From Nonomuraea zeae (GTDB lineage: Bacteria; Actinomycetota; Actinomycetes; Streptosporangiales; Streptosporangiaceae), in assembly GCF_005889725.1 (NCBI RefSeq), contig NZ_VCKX01000133.1:1-32162 (forward strand): 32,162 bases of DNA, given 5' to 3'. Shown one piece after another: positions 7,350-14,567 of this stretch. Positions within the stretch are counted from its first letter, which is position 1; every line of letters starts with the position of its first letter. The translations under genes and the position numbers were made by a program. Under the pieces are notes generated by a model, which was given only the letters and a program-made list of their open reading frames with translations, ran no database searches and was not told where the DNA came from.

Positions 7350-8672
7350 TCAGGCGGGCACTCTCGTACAGACGATGTTGTTGAGTTTGAACTGGGCCGG
7401 AATGTCGTTCGTCCCGGTCGCGGTCGCCGAGAAGCCGAGGCTCTGACTGGAGCCGGGGCCGATGTAGGAGTTGTGGCCGGCGTCGCGGGCGGCGACCTGG
7501 GTGCCGGTCTGGGTCACCGTGGCGTTCCAGGCGGTCGTGATCTGCTGGTTGCCCGACCAGGCCCACGTCACGGTCCAGCCGGAGATGGGGGTCGTGCCGG
7601 TGTTCCTGATCGTCACGCTGCCGTTGAAGGCGCCGTTCCAGACGCCGGTGGCGTAGGTGACCTCGCAGGAGTTGCCCATCTTGAGCCCGCTGCGCAGGAA
7701 GGTCGTGAAGTTGGCCCAGGTGGGGTTGAGCGTGCCGGTGCCGACGGTCTCGCCGCAGTCGGTGGTGGTGCGGACGGTCTGCAGGCCGTACTGGGCGGGG
7801 TCCATGATCTGGACCATCATGTGGTCCGCGGCGGGCACCGATACGAACGTGGCGTCACCGCACTGGGCCTTGATCCTGTTGTAGAGCAGGACGCTCTGCC
7901 CGTGCGGCACCAGGAAGTCGGCCTGGCCGTGCAGGAACAGCAGCGGGGGGTCGTTGCTGTCGACGTAGGTCATCGGATTGGCCTGGGCCGCGGTGGCTGG
8001 GCAGGTCTGGATCGGGCAGCCGAGCAGGAGGGACTCCGGGGAGGCGGGCGAGTTGTGGTCCAGGCCGCCGGTGGGCAGGTTCTGCGCGTTCATCTGCAGG
8101 AAGTCGGTCGGGCTGTAGAAGGCGAGCCCGACCTGCACCGCGCTGGAGACGCCAGTCGTGCCGACGGTGCCCTCCAGCGCCGCCACGCCGCCGGACAGGG
8201 TGGCCATCTCCGTCAGCCAGCCGCCCGAGGAGTCGCCCATGATCGCGAAGCGATTGGGGTCGAGCTGGTACGTGGCGGCGTTCGCGCGCACCCAGCGGAT
8301 GGCCGCCTTGATGTCGTGCACCTGGGCCGGGAAGATCGCTTGGGCGCTGGACCGGACGCTGACGCCGACCACGGCGAAGCCGAGCGGGTTGAAGATGTTC
8401 GCGATCGCGTCCGCGCCGGTCTTGCCGTCGTCGCTCGTCCACGCCGAGCCGCTGTGCCAGAACAGCACCGGCCGGGGCGTGATGCCGGTGGACGGCAGGT
8501 ACAGGTCCAGCAGATGCCCCCTGCTGCCGGCCGGCTGCGCGGGCGCGTACGCGATGTCGGTGATCACCTGCGCGGCTTGGGCCGGCGGCGCGAAGGTCAC
8601 TGACACACCGACGGCGGCCAGCATGGTCATGACCACGCCGACGATCATGGCCGGCCAGATTCGAGCTTGCAT
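7350..8672 (-). CDS. Secreted alpha/beta-hydrolase esterase with C-terminal CBM2
   Basis: This 440-residue exported carbohydrate-associated esterase has a Sec signal peptide ending near APPAQA (about residue 33), so it acts outside the cell. The catalytic domain spans about 36-330. The nucleophile is Ser148 in GDSSGG, the acid is probably Asp252 in HGQADFLVP, and the base is His284 in AADHMM. The oxyanion segment reads HSGSAW instead of the usual HGGG. Residues about 334-436 form a family 2 carbohydrate-binding module with terminal cysteines Cys336 and Cys435 and Trp-rich strands (SGWTVTWAWSGNQQ). The overall pattern resembles feruloyl/acetyl-xylan esterases used in plant cell-wall breakdown; the exact ester is not readable. 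A CGGAG ribosome site lies 7 nt before the ATG. It stands alone and faces away from the small secreted protein gene. Confidence 0.87.
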   Translation of the reverse strand: MQARIWPAMIVGVVMTMLAAVGVSVTFAPPAQAAQVITDIAYAPAQPAGSRGHLLDLYLPSTGITPRPVLFWHSGSAWTSDDGKTGADAIANIFNPLGFAVVGVSVRSSAQAIFPAQVHDIKAAIRWVRANAATYQLDPNRFAIMGDSSGGWLTEMATLSGGVAALEGTVGTTGVSSAVQVGLAFYSPTDFLQMNAQNLPTGGLDHNSPASPESLLLGCPIQTCPATAAQANPMTYVDSNDPPLLFLHGQADFLVPHGQSVLLYNRIKAQCGDATFVSVPAADHMMVQIMDPAQYGLQTVRTTTDCGETVGTGTLNPTWANFTTFLRSGLKMGNSCEVTYATGVWNGAFNGSVTIRNTGTTPISGWTVTWAWSGNQQITTAWNATVTQTGTQVAARDAGHNSYIGPGSSQSLGFSATATGTNDIPAQFKLNNIVCTRVPA

Positions 8673-8828
8673 GGTGCGACTCCGGTTGGTCGGATGATCG
8701 CCGCTCCCCCGGTGGCCGTCCGTGTCCCCCCCGACGCAGGGCAGCCGCGATCAGCACGCCGACCGTAGCGCCTGCGAGAACAACGTCCTGCTGGAGTGTC
8801 GCGGCTCACATCGATATGGGCCGGGGAG

Positions 8829-8858
8829 ACGATATGCCACGTAAGTGACGATGGTCAA
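8829..8858 (-). promoter_or_regulatory. Candidate promoter of the esterase gene
   Basis: On the minus strand TTGACC (8853-8858) is followed after 18 nt by TATCGT (8829-8834). The heptamer CGATATG occurs at 8812-8818 and 8830-8836, an 18-bp-spaced direct repeat over the -10 and start region that could bind a regulator. The leader would be about 150 nt. Confidence 0.4.
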
Positions 8859-9182
8859 AGGTTTCTATGTATCGTGCCAATCGAACAGGAAAAGCGGCAT
8901 AAATCGTACTTTACGAGCTCAAAGAGCGAAGAAAGTCTCAGATCATCCATGCCATGCACAGGCAGTCGGATACGTGCCCGCGAGGCCCTCCAAGGCCGCC
9001 AGGTCCGCAATTGGACAGAAGCTGGAACTCCAAGAAAAAAATTGCGGCCCGGAACGTAACGCCGGCCTTACCAACGGTAAACACCCGTGAAACGCGCGCC
9101 GCTTCCCCGATAAGACCGATGAAAGTTTCAACGGCTCCTCCGGCCGATTTGGACCTGACAATCTCCGTGGCGCGCGGTGGGT

Positions 9183-9188
9183 GATAAT
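9183..9188 (+). promoter_or_regulatory. Candidate -10 of the small secreted protein gene
   Basis: GATAAT lies about 37 nt before the ATG at 9226. No well-spaced -35 is visible; CTGACA at 9155-9160 is 22 nt away, which is too far for a standard promoter. Confidence 0.3.
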
Positions 9189-9225
9189 GTCCACCGTCAT
9201 GATCTCCCCAGTCGCAGGAGGACGA

Positions 9226-9447
9226 ATGCGAAAGGCACGCGCTGTTCTCGTCTCGGCCGTCATGGCCCTCGGAGTGTCGTTGACGATCGGCGCCACCCCG
9301 GCGCACGCCACGGCGAAGCTGGTCGGCGTCTTCAAGGACTCTTCCGAGTGCCAGCGGATCGGGACCCTCGGCGTCACCCAGGGCTGGTGGGAGGACTATT
9401 CATGCAAGTGGGAGGACCGGTACCGCTACTACTTCCTCTACGCGTGA
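9226..9447 (+). CDS. Small secreted two-cysteine protein
   Basis: This 73-residue precursor has a clear Sec signal peptide (MRKAR n-region, hydrophobic core about 7-22, cleavage after AHA near residue 28). The predicted mature chain has only about 45 residues, with Cys42 and Cys60 able to form one disulfide, several Trp/Tyr residues (GWWEDYSCKWEDRYRYYF) and no further domain. I do not recognise a functional family; similar tiny secreted peptides occur in streptomycetes. The ATG at 9226 is chosen because AGGAGG lies 4 nt upstream and the signal peptide begins there; an in-frame upstream start would disrupt the signal sequence. A wobble-containing hairpin terminator follows 9 bp after the stop, so it is probably monocistronic. 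Confidence 0.8.
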   Translation: MRKARAVLVSAVMALGVSLTIGATPAHATAKLVGVFKDSSECQRIGTLGVTQGWWEDYSCKWEDRYRYYFLYA

Positions 9448-9456
9448 CCCCGTGAA

Positions 9457-9503
9457 GCGCACGCGTCCCCGGCACTGAGCGGTCGAACCGGGGGCGCGTG
9501 CGC
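9457..9503 (+). terminator. Terminator of the small secreted protein gene
   Basis: A 16-bp stem (9457-9472 with 9488-9503, one G-U pair) with a 15-nt loop starts 9 bp after the TGA. Confidence 0.7.
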
Positions 9504-9650
9504 CGGGATTTCCGCACCCCACGGGCGCACCGGCCCCGCTCGCAGGCGCCGGTGCGGTCCGGACGATTGCCCCGGGCCGCCGGCGAGAGCACAATCCACG
9601 AGTATCACCACCCGCCAACCGCGTCCCAGCGCCTGCTCCCGGGAGCGTTC

Positions 9651-10379
9651 ATGAGCACTGTCGCATTGATCACCGGCGCGGCGAGTGGCATCGGCGCCGC
9701 CGTGGCGCGGCGGCTGTCCGCGGGCGGGGTCGCCTGCGTGCTGGTCGACCGTGACGCCGAGGGTGTCGAGAGGGTCGGCAAGGAGGTCGGCGGCGCGTGG
9801 CTGGTGGGCGACGTCAGCTCGGAGGAGACGTCGTCGCGGGCCGTGGCGCTCGCCGACGAGCGGTACGGCCGCCTGGACCTCGTCCACCTGAACGCCGGGA
9901 CGAACGGCGGCGTCGACATGTCCGCCTTCGACCCGGAGCGCTACCGCACGGTCATGGGGATCAACACCGACTCCGTGGTCTACGGCGTGGCAGCCGCCCT
10001 CCCGCTGCTCAAGCGCTCCGGCGGCGGCTCCGTCGTGGTCACCTCGTCGCTGGCCGGGCTGGTCGGCTTCGGCCTTGACCCGATCTACTCGATGAGCAAG
10101 CACGCCGTGATCGGCCTCGTCAGAGCGCTGGTGGAGCCGCTGGCCGGGGCGGCGGTCAAGATCGGCGCCGTCTGTCCCGGCTTCACCGACACGCCGCTGA
10201 TCGCGCCCGCCAGGGACATGCTGATCGAGGCGGGGCTGCCGATGCTGACGCCCGACGAGGTGGCGGCCGCCGTGGACTCGCTCTTCCACGCCGAGACGTC
10301 CGGCACCGTGCTGGTGGTGCAGAGCGGGATGGAGCCGACGCCGTACCACCACGCGGACCCGCCCATGCCGGCCGGCTGA
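9651..10379 (+). CDS. SDR family NAD-dependent oxidoreductase
   Basis: This 242-residue classical short-chain dehydrogenase/reductase would oxidise or reduce an alcohol/ketone with a nicotinamide cofactor in the cytoplasm. It has the glycine-rich loop TGAASGIG (8-15), NAG (81-83), the catalytic Ser132 area (TSS), and Tyr146/Lys150 in YSMSK. Asp33 at the end of strand beta-2 (VLVDRD) favours NAD(H) over NADP(H). The ATG at 9651 is preferred because GGGAG lies 5 nt upstream and the Rossmann fold starts at residue 4; the upstream in-frame extension is Arg/Pro-rich and not family-like. The substrate is not predictable. The epimerase-like gene follows after 50 bp but appears to have its own promoter. 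Confidence 0.88.
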   Translation: MSTVALITGAASGIGAAVARRLSAGGVACVLVDRDAEGVERVGKEVGGAWLVGDVSSEETSSRAVALADERYGRLDLVHLNAGTNGGVDMSAFDPERYRTVMGINTDSVVYGVAAALPLLKRSGGGSVVVTSSLAGLVGFGLDPIYSMSKHAVIGLVRALVEPLAGAAVKIGAVCPGFTDTPLIAPARDMLIEAGLPMLTPDEVAAAVDSLFHAETSGTVLVVQSGMEPTPYHHADPPMPAG

Positions 10380-10402
10380 GCACGGCGACGATCTCGGGGG
10401 TC

Positions 10403-10426
10403 CCGATCTTGCCGGGTTAAGATCGG
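10403..10426. promoter_or_regulatory. Operator-like palindrome on a leaderless promoter
   Basis: A perfect 8-bp inverted repeat, CCGATCTT (10403-10410) and AAGATCGG (10419-10426), has an 8-nt spacer. The right arm overlaps TAAGAT (10418-10423), a good -10 placed 6 nt before the GTG at 10430. That suggests a leaderless start covered by a repressor site. A terminator role for the SDR gene is the alternative, but there is no GC-rich long stem. Confidence 0.5.
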
Positions 10427-10429
10427 CTG

Positions 10430-11437
10430 GTGACGGTTCACGACCGAAGGGCCTTCATCATCGGAGGCACCGGACAGATCGGCCGGGCCACCGCCGCCCG
10501 GCTCACCACGGCCGGGTACGCGGTGACCCTCGGACACCGCCGGGCCCGCCCGGACGCCACGCATCCGGACGGAGTGACGTCGGTCCAGGTCGACCGGGCC
10601 GACACCGAGGCGCTGCTCAAAGCCCTCGACGGCCACGATCTGGTCGTGGACACGGTCGCGTTCGCCCCGCACCACGGCGCGCAGCTCGCCCGGCTGGCCG
10701 GCCGCGTCGGCTCGCTGGTGGTCATCTCGACGGGCGCGGTCTACCAGGCGCCCGGCCTGCCGGTGCCGATCCCGGAGTCGTGGCCGACGGTCGAGCGCGA
10801 CGCCCACGACTATCCGGCGGGGAAGGCCGCGCTGGAGCGCCACCTGCTGGCGACGCCCGGCCTGCCGGTCAGCATCCTGCGTACGGGCGTGCTGCACGGC
10901 CCGTACGGCACCTCGCTCGATCACTGGTCGTTCATCAAGCGGGCGCTGGACAAACGGCCGCACGTCGTGATCGCCCAGGACGGGCGGAGCCGGTTCCCCA
11001 CCACGGCGGTCGCGAACGTCGCCGAGCTGATCTGCCTCTGCGCGCAGCGCCCGGCGGCCCGGGTGCTCAACATCGCCGACGACCCGCTGACCGTCGCCGA
11101 GATCGGCGCCAGGGTCTTCGCCGTCATGGGCCACGAGGCGGAGATCATCACCTTCGAGGGCCCGTCACGTCCCGACGGCCTGGGCTTCCATCCGTGGAAT
11201 GTGCCGGAGCCCATCGTGTTCAGCATGGACAGGGCCCGCGCCGAGCTCGGGTACCGGCACGCCGTCTCCTACGACGACGCGCTGCGCGCGGACATCGGAT
11301 GGGCCGTCCCCGCCGTGTCCGAGGCTGAGGCGGCCGGCGGCGGCTGGCAGGACGTCTTCCCTGATCTGGTCGCTCGCCACGGGCCCGACGTCTGGTTCCC
11401 CTACGCCGCCGAGGACGCCTACGTCACCGGCGGATAG
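10430..11437 (+). CDS. NAD-dependent epimerase/dehydratase-like protein
   Basis: This 335-residue extended-type SDR has a Rossmann fold with GGTGQIG (12-18), an STGAVYQ strand (100-106) in place of the usual catalytic Ser/Thr block, and a YPAGK motif (Tyr128, Lys132) as the YxxxK pair. The C-terminal part (NIADDPLTVAEIGARVF) resembles the substrate-binding half of nucleotide-sugar epimerases and isoflavone-reductase-like proteins. The substrate is not evident. There is no Shine-Dalgarno sequence before the GTG; instead a -10 hexamer ends 6 nt upstream, so the mRNA is probably leaderless and the GTG is position +1. The gene converges on the P450 gene with only 6 bp between stop codons. Confidence 0.82.
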   Translation: MTVHDRRAFIIGGTGQIGRATAARLTTAGYAVTLGHRRARPDATHPDGVTSVQVDRADTEALLKALDGHDLVVDTVAFAPHHGAQLARLAGRVGSLVVISTGAVYQAPGLPVPIPESWPTVERDAHDYPAGKAALERHLLATPGLPVSILRTGVLHGPYGTSLDHWSFIKRALDKRPHVVIAQDGRSRFPTTAVANVAELICLCAQRPAARVLNIADDPLTVAEIGARVFAVMGHEAEIITFEGPSRPDGLGFHPWNVPEPIVFSMDRARAELGYRHAVSYDDALRADIGWAVPAVSEAEAAGGGWQDVFPDLVARHGPDVWFPYAAEDAYVTGG

Positions 11438-11443
11438 GCGGCA

Positions 11444-12652
11444 CTACCAGGCGACCGGCATCGCGTGCAGCCCGAAGAACGGGGCGTCGTTGGCGAAGGG
11501 CAGGTCCTCGGCCCCGATCGCCAGGCGCAGCGTGGGCATTCGGGTCAGCAGCGTGCCATAGGCGATCTGCAGCTCGGCGCGGGCGAGGTTGCGGCCCACG
11601 CACTGGTGCACCCCGTGGCCGAAGGCGACGTGGTGGTGGGCGGACCGGCGGATGTCGAACTCGTCGGGGTTCTCGAACGCCCGCTCATCACGGTTGGCGG
11701 ATGCGGCCAGCACCGTCAGGCGGTCGCCGGCGCGGATCCGCGCAGTGCCGATCTCCAGGTCGTCGGCCGCGATCCGGTCGAAGCTGACCCAGTCCTGCAC
11801 CGAGTGGAAGCGCAACAGCTCCTCGATCGCGCCCGGCAGCAGGCTTGGATCGGCGCGCAGCGCGGCCAGCTGCGCCGGGTGCCGCAGCAGCGTGAGCACG
11901 CCCAAGGAGATCGTGTTCGCCGGAGAGTCGTAACCCGCGAGCAGCAGGAGAAAGCCGATGTTGATCAGCTCGTCGGTGGTCAGCTCGCCGGTGGGCAGGT
12001 GCCTGGCGGCCAGCCGCCGGATCATTCCCTCGTGCGGCGCGCGCTCCGCGTCGCGGATGAGCTCCCGCAAATAGCCGCGGACGTCGCTGGACGCCTGGGC
12101 CGCCACACTCGGGTTCATGCTCGTCACCGACAGCATCCGCAGCCGTGACTCGAAGAACTCGTGGTCGGCGGCCGGGATCCCGAACAACTCGCAGAGGACG
12201 CGGGCCGGGACCCGGCGCGCGTACAGGCTGACGAGGTCGGCGGGCGCGCCGGCCGCCAGCAGCTCGTCGATCGCCGTGTCGGCGATGCGCTGGAGGGCCG
12301 GGCGCATGGCCTCCATCGGACGGGCGCCGAGCTCCGAGATCAGCAGTCGCCGGAACCGGCTGTGCTCCGGAGGATCCAGGTCGACGAAGAAGCCGTCGTC
12401 GGGGCGATCGTCGTCGGGTCCGCGCGGCCGTTCGGGGCGTCCGGTGTTCGAGCTGATCCTCGGGTCGCTGAGGATCTGCCGCGCCTCGGCGTAGCGGGTG
12501 ACCGCCCAGACCGGTGCGCCGTTGGGCAGGCTGGCCCGGACGACCGGCGCGGTGGCCCGCATCCGCCGGTACTCGTCGGGCGGCGCGAAGGGGCAGGTCC
12601 GCTCCATGGGGAAGGTCGGGGTCGCGGTGACGTCGTGCTCGGGTGTGCTCAT
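11444..12652 (-). CDS. Cytochrome P450 (bacterial class I type)
   Basis: This soluble 402-residue P450 would insert oxygen into an organic substrate, with electrons from an unlinked ferredoxin and reductase; none is encoded nearby. The haem ligand is Cys351 in FGHGVHQCVGRNLARAE. The K-helix ExxR is E278/R281, and FDPPEH-like DLDPPEHSRFRRL (91-103) is the usual C-helix region. The I-helix reads LAGYDSPAN (238-246): the acid is Asp242, and Ser243 stands where Thr is normal, which could alter oxygen activation. GGGGAA lies 5 nt before the ATG. Its role is unclear: it could belong to the orsellinate cassette, to another pathway or to xenobiotic turnover. Confidence 0.92.
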   Translation of the reverse strand: MSTPEHDVTATPTFPMERTCPFAPPDEYRRMRATAPVVRASLPNGAPVWAVTRYAEARQILSDPRISSNTGRPERPRGPDDDRPDDGFFVDLDPPEHSRFRRLLISELGARPMEAMRPALQRIADTAIDELLAAGAPADLVSLYARRVPARVLCELFGIPAADHEFFESRLRMLSVTSMNPSVAAQASSDVRGYLRELIRDAERAPHEGMIRRLAARHLPTGELTTDELINIGFLLLLAGYDSPANTISLGVLTLLRHPAQLAALRADPSLLPGAIEELLRFHSVQDWVSFDRIAADDLEIGTARIRAGDRLTVLAASANRDERAFENPDEFDIRRSAHHHVAFGHGVHQCVGRNLARAELQIAYGTLLTRMPTLRLAIGAEDLPFANDAPFFGLHAMPVAW

Positions 12653-12748
12653 TGCGCTTCCCCGTGTGAGCCGGCGGCGACATCGGCCGGGGCGCGGTCA
12701 GGTTTCCCGTGTGCCGGCAGATGCCGCTGTTCAGGTAGTGCAGATGCT

Positions 12749-12794
12749 AAATCGGGTGGCGCAAAAATTGCTAGTGATGGCATTTTCCCGATTT
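12749..12794. promoter_or_regulatory. Spaced inverted repeat upstream of the P450 gene
   Basis: AAATCGGG (12749-12756) and CCCGATTT (12787-12794) form an 8-bp inverted repeat with 30 nt between arms, in an AT-rich patch about 100 bp before the P450 start. On the minus strand a TAGCAT hexamer overlaps the inner side of the P450-proximal arm. This may be a regulator site for the P450 gene; no strong -35 is seen. Confidence 0.35.
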
Positions 12795-12873
12795 GTCATG
12801 CATAATCCACTTCTCTGGCGATCAAGGGCGCGCGCGGCGTTCAGGCGGCGAGCTTCCTCGATGTCCCCGGCTG

Positions 12874-13377
12874 TCAATCCCGCCGTTGGGTGGGGCAGGT
12901 GCCCGTGGGGTCGATGGCGAGCACGATGCGGTCGCCGATCTGGGCGAGCTGCTTGATCTGGCTTTTGCTGAGCGGCTCGATGACGTACTCGCGGACGGCC
13001 GCGACGTGGCCGGGCGCGGTGGCGACGACCTTGTCCCAGCCCTCTCCGGTGAGCGCGGCGAGGGTGTAACGGCCGTCCTCGGGGTCGGGGTAGCGGCGGA
13101 TCCAGCCGCGCTTCTCCAACCGCCCGACGGTGTGGGACAGGCGGGACAGCGAGGCGTCGGTGAGCTCGGCCAGCTCGCTCATCCGCATGGTGCGCCCCGG
13201 GCTCATCGACAGGCCCGACAGCACCTGGTAGTCAAAGTGGCTGATGCCGGCGTCCCGCTGGAGCTGCCGGTCCAGCGCGGCGGGCAGGCGGATGAGCACG
13301 CTCGCCAGCCCGAACCAGCCCCGCATCTCCTCCTCGTCGAGCCAGCGCGGCTCCTGAGGCGTCCCGTCTTCGTCCAT
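12874..13377 (-). CDS. MarR family transcriptional regulator
   Basis: This 167-residue dimeric winged-helix regulator has a DNA-recognition region at about 65-95 (MSELAELTDASLSRLSHTVG) and a wing with the MarR signature DGRYTLAALT (101-110, DxR...LT). Terminal helices would form the dimer interface and ligand pocket; no conserved redox Cys is visible apart from one near the C-terminus (TGTCPTQ). It is divergent from a quinone oxidoreductase, a common pairing in which the regulator represses both genes until a quinone, phenolic or electrophile binds. Three palindromic sites lie between the genes. TAGAAT ends 6 nt before the ATG with no proper ribosome site, so its mRNA is probably leaderless. 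Confidence 0.92.
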   Translation of the reverse strand: MDEDGTPQEPRWLDEEEMRGWFGLASVLIRLPAALDRQLQRDAGISHFDYQVLSGLSMSPGRTMRMSELAELTDASLSRLSHTVGRLEKRGWIRRYPDPEDGRYTLAALTGEGWDKVVATAPGHVAAVREYVIEPLSKSQIKQLAQIGDRIVLAIDPTGTCPTQRRD

Positions 13378-13383
13378 GGCTCC

Positions 13384-13389
13384 ATTCTA
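13384..13389 (-). promoter_or_regulatory. -10 of leaderless marR-type promoter
   Basis: TAGAAT on the minus strand ends 6 nt before the ATG at 13377, so transcription would start at or next to the start codon. Operator site 1 lies directly upstream of it. Confidence 0.5.
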
Positions 13390-13391
13390 AC

Positions 13392-13469
13392 TTGAGCCGT
13401 CAAGTGATCCGATCGCCGAATGAGTTGACGCTGCAAGTCATCTCGCCTAGGTTCCGGTTGAAGCTTCAA
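13392..13469. promoter_or_regulatory. Three MarR operator sites, TTG-N6-CAA, 33 bp apart
   Basis: Sites at 13392-13403, 13425-13436 and 13458-13469 share TTG-N6-CAA followed by GT. Site 1 extends to the perfect repeat ACTTGA-GCCG-TCAAGT (13390-13405); site 3 is the perfect 12-bp palindrome TTGAAGCTTCAA. The start-to-start distance is exactly 33 bp twice, about three helical turns. Site 1 lies in the marR promoter, site 2 on the -35 and site 3 on the predicted start of the oxidoreductase promoter. Confidence 0.75.
13425..13453 (+). promoter_or_regulatory. Promoter of the quinone oxidoreductase gene
   Basis: TTGACG (13425-13430), a 17-nt spacer and TAGGTT (13448-13453) form a good vegetative actinobacterial promoter. 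The predicted start is near 13460, inside operator site 3, with a leader of about 113 nt. Confidence 0.65.
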
Positions 13470-13572
13470 GTCCACAACGGGGGCCGGCCAGGTGATCGAG
13501 GACAGCTGAGCGATCGTCCTGATCCCGCGCGCCGCCCCTTCACCGAATACCGACATCCAGTTGGAGATCAAC

Positions 13573-14523
13573 ATGCGTGCACTGAACGTCCCCGAAGCCG
13601 GAGCCGCGCCCGTCGTCTCCGACCTGCCCATCCCGCAGGTCGCCGACGGCACCGTCCTGGTCCGGGTGGTGGCCGCCGCGCTCAACGCCGTCGACAACGC
13701 GCTGGCCTCCGGGATGATGGCCGAGATGATGCCCCACGCCTACCCGCTGGTGATCGGCCGGGACGCCGCCGGCATCGTCGAGGCGGTCGGCGCGGGTGTC
13801 GACCACGTCGCCGTGGGTGACGCGGTGATCGGCAACATCTCGCTCATCCCGCCCATCCAGGCCGGCACCGTCGCCGAGTACGCGCTGTTCCCGGCCGCGG
13901 CCGTGACCGCCAAGCCCGCCGCCCTGGACTTCGTCAGCGCCGCCGCGCTGCCGCTCGCGGGCGCGGCCGCCCACGCCTCGGTCGAGGCGATCGAGGCGCG
14001 GGCGGGCCAGACGGTCCTGGTGACCGGCGCGACCGGCGGCGTCGGCTCCTACGCGGTGCAACTGCTCGCGGCCCGGGGCGTCACCGTGGTGGCCACCGGG
14101 GCTCCGGCCGACGCCGACCGGCTCACCGCGCTGGGCGCGACCACCGTCGTCGACCACACCGCGGCCACCCCGATCGCCGACCAGGTCGCCGCGACCTGTC
14201 CCGACGGCGTCGACGCCCTCATCGACCTGGTCTCGTACTCCCCCGACGGGCTTGCGTTGAGCGCGGTCCGCAAGGGCGGCAGGGTGGCCAGCACGCTCGG
14301 CGCCGCCGACGAGCAGACCCTCGCCGGAGCCGGGCTGACCGGAGCCAACGTCATGGCGGCCCCGGTCCGCGAGATCGTCGGGCCGCTCGCCGCCCAGGCC
14401 GCCGCCGGCACCCTCAAGATCGACGTCACCACGGTCCTGCCGCTGGACCGGGCCGCCGAGGGCCTGGCGACCATCGCCGCCGGCGCCGCACGCGGCAAGA
14501 TCGCCGTCAGGATCGGCGACTGA
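13573..14523 (+). CDS. Zinc-independent quinone oxidoreductase-like MDR protein
   Basis: This 316-residue medium-chain reductase would use NADPH to reduce quinones or enones in the cytoplasm. The N-terminal GroES-like domain has VVAAALNAVDNALASG (32-47) and IGRDAAGIVEAVG (61-73), and the Rossmann loop is TGATGGVGSYAVQ (151-163). The structural and catalytic zinc cysteines of alcohol dehydrogenases are absent, placing it in the QOR branch. The ATG at 13573 is chosen because GGAG lies 6 nt upstream and the family starts MxALxV; the TTG four codons earlier has no site. Divergence from a MarR gene with operators over its promoter implies induction by the regulator's ligand, probably a quinone-like or electrophilic compound. 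A wobble hairpin terminator follows 13 bp after the stop. Confidence 0.88.
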   Translation: MRALNVPEAGAAPVVSDLPIPQVADGTVLVRVVAAALNAVDNALASGMMAEMMPHAYPLVIGRDAAGIVEAVGAGVDHVAVGDAVIGNISLIPPIQAGTVAEYALFPAAAVTAKPAALDFVSAAALPLAGAAAHASVEAIEARAGQTVLVTGATGGVGSYAVQLLAARGVTVVATGAPADADRLTALGATTVVDHTAATPIADQVAATCPDGVDALIDLVSYSPDGLALSAVRKGGRVASTLGAADEQTLAGAGLTGANVMAAPVREIVGPLAAQAAAGTLKIDVTTVLPLDRAAEGLATIAAGAARGKIAVRIGD

Positions 14524-14536
14524 CCCTGGCCGGCCC

Positions 14537-14567
14537 GCCGTCCGCCCTCCCCGCGAGGGCGGGCGGC
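14537..14567 (+). terminator. Terminator of the quinone oxidoreductase gene
   Basis: A 13-bp stem (14537-14549 with 14555-14567, one G-U pair) and a 5-nt loop lie 13 bp after the TGA. Confidence 0.7.

Larger units (their letters stand above)
8673..9225. other. AT-rich gene-free divergent region
   Basis: There are 553 bp between the esterase and the small secreted protein gene. No reading frame here looks real. The middle is much lower in GC than the genes around it; 8881-8940 has only 26 G/C of 60 and there is a run of seven A near 9035. It contains a candidate promoter for the esterase and a GATAAT hexamer (9183-9188) that could be the -10 of the small gene. Confidence 0.6.

Noticed and set aside
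9011..9040. TTGGA/TCCAA inverted repeat with an A-run as a terminator
   Set aside because: Arms are 5 bp and the run is on the wrong strand side for either neighbouring gene.
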